From the NCBI GenBank assembly GCA_018292915.2, contig JACVVK020000092.1:530001-594000 (forward strand): a stretch of DNA of 64,000 nt, written 5' to 3'. A program made the position numbers and the translations under genes. Shown here piece by piece: positions 54,561-64,000 of this stretch. The notes beneath the pieces were generated by a model that saw only the letters and a list, made by a program, of their open reading frames with translations, was not told where the DNA came from and did no database searches. How positions within the stretch are numbered: position 1 is the first letter of the stretch; each line of letters begins with the position of its first letter. The DNA comes from Batillaria attramentaria. Its lineage: Eukaryota; Mollusca; Gastropoda; Batillariidae.

Positions 54561-55380
54561 CTGGTACAACCCCCTTTTTTCTTTTTTTCCTCGTGGAATC
54601 GTGGGGAAAAAAAAGGGGGGGGGGTGAGGTCTTAGAGCGTACTTGAGGTCTAAGAGAGTTCAAACTGTGTAAACCAATTTTACCGGCAATTGAAATTATC
54701 AACTTTGTCAGTTTTTTCTTTAAAAAAAAAAAAAATCTTCCGGTATTTAACTTTGTTAAAGACTGTATTTTCTTTTCAGTATTATCATCATGTTAAAAGT
54801 ATTCTGGAGCCGGGGTCTCTCCTGTGTGGGCCCTGCTGACTCCAGAGCCCCCCCAACATAATTTAACGGTTCTTGATCTTACATCAAAATATCTTCGCAT
54901 CCACAAGACAGACACTTTCCGCAAACATCCCAAGTTGTGATGACTTTCAACTAGCACACTCCAAACCCGGCTGATCTCAACACTGGGAGAACAGGACACA
55001 GGCAAGTGCGCGGAATTATCCCTAATGGCTTTGCCGTCCATTAGAGGCAAATTTTGAAATGCAAGCACTTGGAAGCTGAAAACAGGCAAGCTTTGCTAAA
55101 CAAACGTCGTTACCGAAAAACCCGCGATGCAGACTCGAAGCCGGCGTGTATTGGCGGCGCCATCGTGTCCGTGGAAAATGGTTGGTTAGTTTTGGGTGGG
55201 TGTCTAACGGCGAGTAACAGCTCCGCCTGTACTGAGGTGAGTGATTGGAGACGGCGGCGTTAGTAGGGGTAGTTTCGACAACTATTAATCATCTGAACAT
55301 TCCAGCTGAACACTACTCAATGCAGACAGTCAGCTCGGGCCGCAGATGATTTTTGGTATGGTCTTCCCTGAATGGAAGGA
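54561..55380. other. unique DNA; weak exon-like frame near 55054-55236
   Basis: A plus-strand frame lacking an ATG runs through GGCGCCATCGTGTCCGTGG to CTGAG followed by GTGAGTG (possible donor at 55237). It matches no family and has no acceptor I can defend. The rest shows no structure. Confidence 0.3.
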
Positions 55381-55383
55381 CAG

Positions 55384-55680
55384 ATGGATGGATGGGTGGA
55401 TGGATGGATGGATGGATGGATGGATGGATGGAAGGATGGATGGATGGATGGATGGATGGATTTATTCATTTCTTTATTTGTCAGTTGTGTTATACGTGAC
55501 TCAGTTGGTTATTTGTGTTGTGTTTTTTTTTCCAGTTTACTGCGTACTTTTGATGATTTTTTTTGTATGTGATTTTCCCCTCAGTGGATGTGTGGATGGA
55601 TTTATTCGTTTATTTCTTTGTCAGTTGTGTTACACGTCGGGGAGTTGGTTATTTGTGTTTTTCAGTTTACAGCGTACTTA
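55384..55680. repeat. (GGAT)n and a diverged ~135-bp direct duplication
   Basis: GGAT tetramers (55384-55461), then GGATTTATTC.TTT.TTT..TCAGTTGTGTTA..GTTGGTTATTTGTGTT..AGTTTAC.GCGTACTT repeated at about 55455-55550 and 55595-55680. Confidence 0.85.
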
Positions 55681-55759
55681 ATCACCTATCTGTTCTTTTG
55701 TAGTTGTGTCCATGTCGGCAAATATTTCTCCGGCGGAAGTGTGGCATCTGTGTTTTGCT

Positions 55760-55903
<144 letters not shown>

Positions 55904-56297
55904 CTGCACAAGCGTGGCATCACATGGGTGACTCTGAACAGCCTGCACTGTAATACTATCTACGTTATGTGGTTTTGCTTTAATATTTTTTCATAGGTTC
56001 CGTCCGTCACAGTCTCAACGTGTGTCGTTTTATGTGCATGGAAATAATTGATTCACACCACGCCATTGTTGTATCGTATTTACATAGAGCCACGATAAAC
56101 TCCATAAAACGCATGTTTTGTTTCGTGTACTGATGAGCTTGTATGTGCGCGCCCCGCCAGGACAAACCAAAACAGGAAGGAGAAATTGTGGAGATCAATG
56201 AGGAGAGCGCATAACCATTACATCCAGATGCAGTCTGGTGTCAACTAAAGAGGCCTTTTTTTTTTCTTTCTTTATACAACATGCTCGTGTGTAGTTC

Positions 56298-56390
56298 TGA
56301 GCGTGAACGAATGCAGCAGGGAAATGAAGAGCACTCGCGTGAACGAATGCAGCAGGGAAATGAAGAGCGCTCGCGTGAACGATGCGCATT
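56298..56390. repeat. 36-bp tandem repeat, ~2.5 copies
   Basis: GCGTGAACGAATGCAGCAGG then GAAATGAAGAGC.CTC, two near-perfect units and a partial third. In frame on the minus strand (12-residue period). Confidence 0.9.
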
Positions 56391-56404
56391 CAACGCTGCA
56401 CATC

Positions 56405-56582
56405 GACACAAACCTGTGTAAGGCGGTCACCCAAGGGATTGGGCCAAACTGACCGCCTTAGACAGGTGACCGGGTTATCCAGGGTGGCATGTCAACAGCT
56501 AGCATGTCAGGGGATCCTCTGGGGTGACCAGGTTAGACAGTGGCATGGCTTATACAGGTGACCGCCTTGGCAGGTTCGACTG
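56405..56582. mobile_element. TA-type MITE, copy 2 (inverted relative to copy 1)
   Basis: Reverse complement aligns with 7016-7154: CAGTCGAACCTGCCAAGG end at 56582, GGCGGTCACC words, and an AAACCTGTGTAAGGCGG end at about 56412. It has about 40 extra bases in the middle (ATGTCAACAGCTAGCATGTC). Confidence 0.8.
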
Positions 56583-56696
56583 TGTACAAACGTGACCACG
56601 TGCTGTGGCAAAGGGGGTCGGCTCCGCGATTCAGTTTTTCAAATTCGAAACTGCTTTTATTTATTTATTTATTTACTTATTTATTTGATGTAATTT

Positions 56697-57220
56697 GGGG
56701 TAATGAAAATGTACGCCGCTTTTCCCGTTGCTATGCCGCCTTCAAGAGTATTGACGACGATTGCTCCCATCATTCTAAAGTCGTTACTGATGATATTAAA
56801 ACAAGTTCCCGAGTTCAGTCAATCTCAAAACTTTCGGTGAGCGCTCTTTCAGTTCCTGTGCCCCTCCAGGAATGGAATTCTCTGCCTCCCTCCCTGAGGA
56901 ACACCCAGACCCTCCCACAGTTTAAGTCAAAACTAAAGACTCACCCATTCAGGACAGCATATGATCTGTAGTACTAACTACCCCCCTCCCCCCCCCCCAA
57001 CACATACTTAGTGTTTCATGTTTCATGTATGCGTGAGAATGTGTGTGTGTAGCGCACTGAGTGTTCTTTGAGCAGACTGTTAGCGCTTTATAAGACCTAT
57101 TATTATTATCATTATTAAAACATGAGCATATACACGTCTTTAGATTGTAGTAACATATTAGAACAAGTTTGGATTCTGGTCGGTAAACGGCCCTTTACCC
57201 TTTGGTCGCAATGGCCAGAA
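56697..57220 (+). mobile_element. P-family element, copy P6, split by a LINE
   Basis: GGGGTAATGAAAATGTACG start, then TTTTCCCGTTGCTATGC, TTGACGACGATTGCTCCC and TCTAAAGTCGTTACTG. The LINE follows, then AAAACATGAGCATATACACG, ATTGTAGTAACATATTAG and GGTCGGTAAACGGCCC. Collinear with P1 once the LINE is removed. Confidence 0.75.
56803..57113 (+). mobile_element. LINE (CR1/L2-like) 3' end, dead-on-arrival copy with TSD
   Basis: Shares the protein C-terminus (EWNSLPPSLRNTQTLPQF, ending TAYDL) and 3' UTR (GAGCAGACTGTTAGCGC, then TTATTATTATC) with the minus-strand copy at 16000-16497. TATTAAAAC occurs at 56794-56802 and 57113-57121, a 9-bp target duplication. The fragment starts deep in the ORF. Around GCCCCTCCAGG there is one extra base against the other copy, shifting frame. 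Confidence 0.88.
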
Positions 57221-57269
57221 GGAACATCTGTTCATTTGACAAACAGTCCTTAGAGCTTTGTAAGCGGCA

Positions 57270-57549
57270 GGGCCCGTATTTAGAACTCGAGGTTAATTTA
57301 ACCCACGGCTACGGGCCTAACCTAGACTAGGACAAAAGAAACCCTAAAACAAAATTAGATAAAAAAAAAAAAAGGAAGCGAAGAAAGAAAGACAAAAATC
57401 CTTCTATAACGGCACAGGCACCTTGCTGGAATGGACCCGCTTCCTGATTAAAAAAAAAAAAAAAAAATTAACCCTAGAGCTAGTTTACTTCGGGGTTAGA
57501 GTCTAACCCGAGGATAAACTCCCTAACCCCGACTTTTACATGCGGGCCC
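57270..57549. mobile_element. ~285-bp GGGCCCGTATG MITE, copy 3
   Basis: Ends GGGCCCGTATTTAGAACTCG and CGACTTTTACATGCGGGCCC. Interior matches copies 1 and 2, with longer A-runs. Confidence 0.82.
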
Positions 57550-57960
57550 TGGTTTTCCCCTCAGAAGTCAGTCATTACGAACATAGAGGTTTTAAACACA
57601 AAGCGCCTTGAGACGAACGTAAACATACTGGCACTGACGGAAAGTCCGCACACAAAATACTCTGCATCCACTATTATTCGATAGCGTTCCTCTTGCCTTG
57701 ACTCGGTTCTGTTTGTTCCGTTTCGGTTCCGTTCATTTCATTTACCCATCCGAGTAATCGAGTTTAAGCGCCGACTTTGCCCCGGTTTCGCCCGCCCGAA
57801 AGGATAGGAGAGACGGAGACGTGAGTGTTGAGCTGTTTGATGAAGTGTCTGTCGTGAGTTTATAAACCACGCTGTGTTGAATGGTCAGGACTTTCTCAGT
57901 TAGCTGAAGGGAAGTTGGCTGGATGGGCGATTGGTTGGTTGACTGGGAAACTGGTTGTTT
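57550..57960. other. unique sequence, no gene seen
   Basis: Moderate composition. No recognised feature. Confidence 0.45.
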
Positions 57961-57964
57961 CGTT

Positions 57965-58206
57965 GATTGGTGTGTTGTTTGGTGGATTGGTTGGTTGGTT
58001 GGTTGGTTGGTTGGTTGGGGGTTCCATGTTTTTTTTCCACCGCACTGTGATAGAAAAAACTTGCGCAAAGAGGAAAAATATTCTTACAATTGATGGAAAG
58101 AAGGAAAGAGAAAAAAAGAAAGAAAGAAAGGAAGAAAGAAAGAAAGACAGAAAGACTGAAGAAAGAAGGAAAAAAAACAAACAAACAAACAAACAAACAA
58201 ACAAAC
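57965..58206. repeat. (GGTT)n and (AAAG)n/(AAAC)n
   Basis: GGTT tetramers at 57985-58018. AAAG then AAAC tetramers at about 58090-58206. Confidence 0.9.
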
Positions 58207-58224
58207 AGGTAAAAGAGGGTAAAT

Positions 58225-58385
58225 GGCTGGGTATTTGGGAAGTATAGTTGATACCAAAGACGGGGCAACGAGAAAATGGCCAGCCGGCACTGACAAATAT
58301 TTGGACCCAGCCGGGATTCGAACTCACGACTGACCCGCGCACTGAAAGTCCAAGGCTCTAAAATACGGCTCCCCCGCTTCCCCAG
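58225..58385 (-). mobile_element. SINE family 1 (degenerate)
   Basis: Minus strand: GGGAGCCGTATTTTAGAGCC, GTGAGTTCGAATCCCGGCTG, GGTCCAAATATTTGTCAGTG and CCCCGTCTTTGGTATCAAC. The 3' signature is eroded. Confidence 0.8.
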
Positions 58386-58765
58386 AAGGGGGGGGGGGGG
58401 ACGAGAAAAAAAAAAAAAAGAAGAAGGAAAGACGGCTTGGTATTTGAACAATAGCGACAGGAACTGTTGTCGGTTGTCGACAAGGTAGGAGCCAGCCTGT
58501 GTCACATATCACGGCCGGATGTTTCGTTGTTGTTGTTGTTGTTGTTTTCTTTCTCTTGCTGAGTTGACTAGCATTCGTGTTTCTTTTTTTTTAAATTCTG
58601 TTTTTTTTTCACACACACATATATGTGAACACATCGACAAAGAATAGGTATTTACATAACAGAAACAGTTACAGATAAACAGAAGAGACGTACAGATAGC
58701 CCTAGTCCATAGACATATATACACACATAAACATACATAGACATATGCTTTGAATCGGCCGGATG
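58386..58765. other. unique AT-rich DNA, G/A-runs, (TTG)n at 58528
   Basis: No gene. The long minus-strand frame here is low-complexity. Confidence 0.45.
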
Positions 58766-58769
58766 GTTT

Positions 58770-59150
58770 CGTTACACAAACTGATAAAGGAAAAAGGATA
58801 CTCTTGGAACTGGTTGTGATAATACAGTTGATACTGTAGCACGTGAGTCGAATGCTACAAATGTATTCTTTTGAAAGCGTAGGATACACTGTTATGTGCC
58901 ATGCCTGCAACGATGCATGACTTGAAATGAAAAGAGTCAGGCTTGAATAATTCATAAAACAGTTCCAGGAAACAAACAACGAACAACTTACATCTCATCA
59001 TCATGCAAGACAAATATGGATTCTTGCGTTACAATAACTCGTCAAGGAAACGAATACTCTTAAAACTGTTCATGATAATTGTTGATTCTGTACAGCACGT
59101 GAGACCAATGCTAGAAATATATTCTTTTGATGCGTCAAATATACTATTTT
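58770..59150. repeat. diverged direct duplication, ~245-bp spacing
   Basis: CGTTACACAAACTGATAAAGG to ATTCTTTTGAAAGCG (58771-58880) recurs as CGTTACAATAACTCGTCAAGG to ATTCTTTTGATGCG (59027-59135), with shared GCACGTGAG and AATGCTA words. Confidence 0.75.
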
Positions 59151-59937
<787 letters not shown>

Positions 59938-60364
59938 TCCAGCCAGCCAGACAGCCAGAATTATAGTAAACCGGACATACACGTTCACATGAACTTACAA
60001 CACACGCAACAGTCAAACGGCAATTCGATTAGACTCGGGAAAAATATTTATTTCGCAAACTACCCGGTCACTGAGCTGCTCCCATTGTTTCGATATATTG
60101 AAAATGGAGTTCATTTTCAGGAAAGTGTATCAGACATCTGCCGGCCCCAGGCAAAGTGAAATCCGAACCCACGGTCACGGAAATCATAAGACAATTCACG
60201 CCAAATAAAGACGACGCCAGAAAGATGGGCTGTTGATTTGAACATTCTTCTCCGGTTACCGAAAAGAAAATTTGGGTGTTTTTTTGTGTGTAGAAGTTTG
60301 GCCGGGCGCACCCGCTTGAGGTGTAAAATCGATAATGGAATTAGTTGACTGATACTGAAAAATA

Positions 60365-61312
60365 AAGGGAAGAAGAACTTGGAAAAAGTAGCAGACGAAG
60401 ACTGAAGAAGAAGTGAAGTAGCAGAAGACGAAGGAGAAGAAGTAGAAGTAGCAGCAGCAGAAGAAGAAGTTACAGAAGTAGAAGTAGAAGAAGCAGAAGA
60501 TTAGGAAGTAGGCGCAGAAGAAGAACAAGAAAAAGTAGCCGAAGAAGAAGAAGAAGAAGAAGGCGCAGAAGAAGAACAAGAAGAAGAAAAAGTCGCCGAA
60601 GAAGAAGTAGACGAAGAAGAAGCAGCAGCAGTAGAAGTAGCAGAAGAAGAAGAAAAAGAAGAAGTAGAAGAAGAAAGATGAATACGAAAAAGAAGAAGAA
60701 GAAAGAGAAGACGTGGCAGCAGCAGCAGCAGCAGAAGAAGAAGAAGAAGAAGAAGAAGAAGAAAGAGAAGACGTGGCAGCAGCAGCAGCAGCAGAAGAAG
60801 AAGAAGAAGAAGAAGAAGAAGAAAGAGAAGACGTGGCAGCAGCAGCAGCAGCAGAAGAAGAAGACGAAGAAGAAGAAAGAGAAGACGTGGCAGCAGCAGC
60901 AGCAGCAGAAGAAGAAGACGAAGAAGAAGAAAGAGAAGACGTGGCAGCAGCAGCAGCAGCAGCAGAAGAAGAAGAAGAAGAAGAAGAAAGAGAAGACGTG
61001 GCAGCAGCAGCAGCAGCAGAAGAAGAAGAAGAAGAAGAAGTAGACGAAGAAAGATGAATACGAAAAAGAAGAAGAAGAAAGAGAAGACGTGGCAGCAGCA
61101 GCAGAAGAAGAAGAAGAAGAAGAAAGAGAAGACGTGGCAGCAGCAGCAGAAGAAGAAGAAGAAGAAGAAAGAGAAGACGTGGCAGCAGCAGAAGAAGAAG
61201 AAGAAGAAGAAGAAAGAGAAGACGTGGCAGCAGCAGAAGAAGAAGAAGAAGAAGAAGAAAGAGAAGACGTGGCAGCAGCAGCAGAAGAAGAAGAAGAACA
61301 AATCCAAAACAA
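60365..61312. repeat. GAA/GCA triplet array with higher-order structure
   Basis: From about 60700, units of (GCA)4-7(GAA)4-9 are each closed by AAGAGAAGACGTGGCAGC. The block GAAAGATGAATACGAAAAAG occurs at about 60671 and again at 61047, a 376-bp higher-order duplication. All frames stay open because every unit is a multiple of three, giving E/A-, K/Q- or F/C-rich pseudo-proteins up to 314 residues. Confidence 0.93.
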
Positions 61313-61631
61313 CATTAAATAAAATAAAAAAATTAAAAACCCGAAAAACAATAAATTGTTGTTCGTCGAAATTATGGATGCTTCGTTCTTCAAGAAATTG
61401 TCTCGCGTCCACATTTTAGGAGCTCATTATGACACGTGAAATTAACGGTAATGTAGGAAAGAAAATCCAGCGACAGCCGGCGTAAAAAGACCATCTCTCG
61501 GCTTTCTTCCTGAATTAAACATTTGGTTAGTTGGAGCCTAACGCTTCCACAATACGACAAAATTGACTAGAGATGGTGATAGTTAAGGTTATCCGGGGAA
61601 GAGGGGTGGGTGGGAGGAGGGATGGCCAGCC
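61313..61631. other. unique sequence, no gene seen
   Basis: No gene or repeat recognised. Confidence 0.4.
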
Positions 61632-61858
61632 ACCCTGACTGGACAGTCCAGCTGAACACGTTTCAATCCACACGCGGCCACTTTTGATTTCTGCCGAGCT
61701 ATTTCAGTCGTTCGATTTGGTTGGAGGGGGGGGGGGGGCGTGGCCGGAAGAAGGAGAGACAGTGGCTACCCTGATTGGACAGTCCAGCTAAACACGTTTC
61801 AATCCAGACGCGGCCACTTTTCATTTCTGCCGAACTATTTCAGTCGCTCGATTTGGTT
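61632..61858. repeat. recent ~91-bp direct duplication (136-bp spacing)
   Basis: ACCCTGACTGGACAGTCCAG to CGATTTGGTT (61632-61722) recurs at 61768-61858 with about six differences. The spacer contains a G-run. Each copy has CTG(A/G)TTGGACAG-like and GCGGCCACTTTT words. Confidence 0.9.
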
Positions 61859-62320
61859 TAAAACCAACAACAACAACAACAACAACAAACAAAAACGGCG
61901 TGTGTTTTTCTGCCTTTCTCCTGATTTGAAAGAAACTGCATTTCACAGTGCAATGCAGCCAATTCAGTCAAATTCTAAACCTAAGATAAATATGTAAATA
62001 TGTTCGCTGAATTAATGCAATCACTAGGAACCAATAAAACAAACATTTCGCTTTCGGAACACGTCGGAAAGGGGTTTTAGCACCGACACTGGATCTCCGT
62101 ATCATCACCGGGTATTTTCGACCAGATCCAAAAGTTCAATGCTTAATGTTATCGAAGCCGTTTGCCCCCCTTTGATTAAAGTCTCGTGTTGCACCCTGAT
62201 GACGCGAAAACAATATCCCACAATCACAATCATTTCCATGGCGCGGGAAGGGTTGAAACTGTAAACCAGTTTATGTGTGCGACTGTCTACACGACCCAAC
62301 TCCACTAGCTTCTTTGGTTA
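61859..62320. other. unique DNA; (CAA)n 61864-61888
   Basis: AT-moderate unique DNA, no gene seen. Confidence 0.45.
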
Positions 62321-62552
<232 letters not shown>

Positions 62553-62561
62553 CTGTTTCTT

Positions 62562-62690
62562 CCTTTTGAATTTGTTCTCAGCAACGGCAAATTCAAAAAC
62601 TGATTTACCGTAGTCAAATAAAGGTCATTTCATTTCTCATTTCATTCCTCTCATTTCTCATTTCATTTCATTCCTCCAACCCCCCCCCCC
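62562..62690 (+). mobile_element. retroposon 3' end with (TTTCATT)n tail, copy 1
   Basis: GAATTTGTTCTCAGCAACGG and CAAATAAAGGTCATTTCATT followed by CATTTCT/CATTTCATT repeats. A sister end at 62962-63060 has the same core. Confidence 0.6.
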
Positions 62691-62737
62691 CCCCCCTCTC
62701 TCTCTCTCTCTCTCTGTAAAGCGTGAAAGCGCTGGTC

Positions 62738-62915
62738 GTCAGCGCGAGCAGTGTGACGAGTGTGGATGTGTATTGGTGTGTGTGCGTGTATGTGTGTGTA
62801 CTGATATTTAGTGATGATGCATTATGTATGTTTTATTAGTGTAGCAAGGGCAGATAGTAAGAGAGACCTGTGCGTCTATTATCTTGAAAAATAAAGTTTC
62901 AGTCAGTCAGTCACT
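62738..62915 (+). mobile_element. retroposon-like 3' end with (CAGT)n tail
   Basis: GTAAAGCGTGAAAGCGC to TTGAAAAATAAAGTTTCAGT then CAGT repeats. Ends in a polyadenylation signal plus short repeats, as retroposed 3' ends do. Confidence 0.45.
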
Positions 62916-62961
62916 CTATCAGTCTCTCTTCTTTTTCTTGCTTTTGGTATTTTGGATGTTT

Positions 62962-63060
62962 GAATTTTGTTCTTAGCAACGGCAAGTTCGAAAACTGGTT
63001 TAGCGCAGCCAAATAAGTGTCATTTCATTTCTCATTTTACTTGGTCTCATTTCTCATTTC
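62962..63060 (+). mobile_element. retroposon 3' end, copy 2
   Basis: TTGTTCTTAGCAACGGCAAG, CAAATAAGTGTCATTTCATT and a CATTTCTCATTT tail. About 390 bp downstream of copy 1 in the same orientation. Confidence 0.6.
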
Positions 63061-63890
63061 ATCTCTTTCACTCTCTCTCTCGTGCCTCATACCGAAAATA
63101 AAACAACACCAACCCGATGGAAAATGCAACCGACTATACACGTACATGATGATTTTATTTTTCAAAGGTAAGCAAAGCAGTTTGATGCATGCCACTTTAT
63201 ATTCATTATCGTCCTCTGAGGCAAATTAGACCGTAGATTTCCATTTGGAACCACTTGGAAGCCTTTACAGCGACACAGTCGATTTCACAAGTTTTAAAAG
63301 TCCGAGTCTCAAAACAAATAGCGCGGACTTTTGTGAAAAAGCCGCTCTGATCTCCGTGTGGCTAGCGAAAGTAAACCCTTTGATGTCGCTCTGTTTCAGC
63401 AGTAATGTGTGACAATGGAGAGAGGTGACTGCTACGCTGGCGGCCCGCGTGAGTCGGCTTGAAAAGAGAGCGGTGCACTGCAACGATGACCTAAGACTGA
63501 GAGAGGCGCGTCGATTTTATATTGGCACTTTGGGCTTTGAAAATAAATGTACAAGTCTAAACCTATTTGTTGTTAATGGTTTCTTGCAAATTAAAGAAGC
63601 AAACCAATTAAAAATGATTTTTTTTTAACTGTTCGGGACTGTTGGTCCTCGGAAATAAATTAAATTCAAACCGTTAAAAAATATGATTTATGTAATACTG
63701 ATGAGCCCAAGACTTCTTGTTTGGTTTAACTCATCTCCTTCTCCAGGTTTTATTGTAAAGACACACCTGCGTGGGAAATAATTCGTACAGCTATAACTTC
63801 GGCAATCGCGGCTGCGGAAAAAGGCCGATCTGGCTGCACTTCTCATCGTCTTTGTGTAGCGTCTGATTTGAAAATGGTTTATAATCCCAA
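63061..63890. other. unique sequence, no gene established
   Basis: A short ATG-led frame at 63415 (ATGGAGAGAGGTGACTGC) reaches a GTGAGTC donor-like site after about 12 codons; too short to support. AATAAA words at 63540 and 63654. Confidence 0.4.
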
Positions 63891-63894
63891 AGCT

Positions 63895-63936
63895 ACACAC
63901 GCACGCACGCACGCACGCATAGACACACACCTATCC

Positions 63937-63978
<42 letters not shown>

Positions 63979-64000
63979 ACACACACACAGACACACACAG
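63895..64000. repeat. (GCAC)n and (CA)n microsatellite
   Basis: GCAC tetramers, CA tract with AGAC interruptions, running off the right edge. Confidence 0.97.

Noticed and set aside
55054..55236. Exon-like frame ending at GTGAGTG
   Set aside because: No ATG, no defensible acceptor and no recognisable protein. Kept only as a remark.
58509..58979. 156-codon minus-strand frame
   Set aside because: C/S/I-rich with a poly-Q end from (TTG)n; no family resemblance.
60470..61414. 303- and 314-codon minus-strand open frames
   Set aside because: They are the GAA/GCA triplet array read as L/F/S/C-rich protein. All frames are open because units are multiples of three.

Overview
This window reads as non-coding, repeat-rich nuclear DNA from a metazoan, most likely a marine mollusc and perhaps a caenogastropod snail. 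Direct evidence: very long (CA/TG)n and (GA/TC)n microsatellites, RNA polymerase III (tRNA-derived) SINEs, 3' ends of LINE retrotransposons and several families of short inverted-repeat DNA elements. There are no bacterial features: no operons, no ribosome-binding-site-led ORFs, no rRNA and no functional tRNA. The gastropod assignment rests on memory of similar SINE 3' ends and is an inference. I found no protein-coding gene I can assert. Almost all long open frames are microsatellites read as protein (VCVCV, THTHT, SLSLS, REREE, EEEAAA) or chance frames. The only recognisable coding matter is C-terminal reverse-transcriptase remnants of LINEs.

Layout. 1-10 kb: CA/TG arrays, a 32-bp tandem array bracketed by inverted repeats (867-1118), a 620-bp inverted-repeat element with a Harbinger-like peptide start (1625-2244), one SINE, two CTCF-like motifs and a TA-flanked MITE. 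10-22 kb: the best promoter/first-exon candidate (13340-14061), a CR1/L2-type LINE 3' end on the minus strand, a long hairpin between duplicated arms (about 20.0-20.3 kb), AGT/AGC trinucleotide blocks and a second promoter-like island (21130-21420). 22-36 kb: a LINE C-terminus, several SINEs, two or three copies of an inverted-repeat family here called P, a piggyBac-like MITE with TTAA flanks, minisatellites and a 400-bp tRNA-headed SINE. 36-48 kb: SINEs, pentanucleotide arrays, homeodomain-site-rich islands and a P copy holding a MITE and a SINE. 48-51 kb: a 1.4-kb inverted-repeat-bounded array of about 300-bp higher-order repeats, each with an AP-1/nuclear-receptor motif cluster. 51-64 kb: another SINE, minisatellites, a P copy split by a LINE with a 9-bp target duplication, a 0.95-kb GAA/GCA array and a 230-bp (TC)n tract.

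How it fits together. The region looks like a gene desert or a large intron. Nested insertions give a relative order: P elements are oldest, then the 285-bp MITE, SINE and LINE insertions. Between the repeats lie GC-richer unique islands with CCAAT, CRE, TALE/HOX, POU and LEF-like motifs; these could be promoters or enhancers, but only conservation or chromatin data could show it. The most novel items are the P family, the inverted-repeat-bounded tandem arrays and the hairpin flanked by a duplication.
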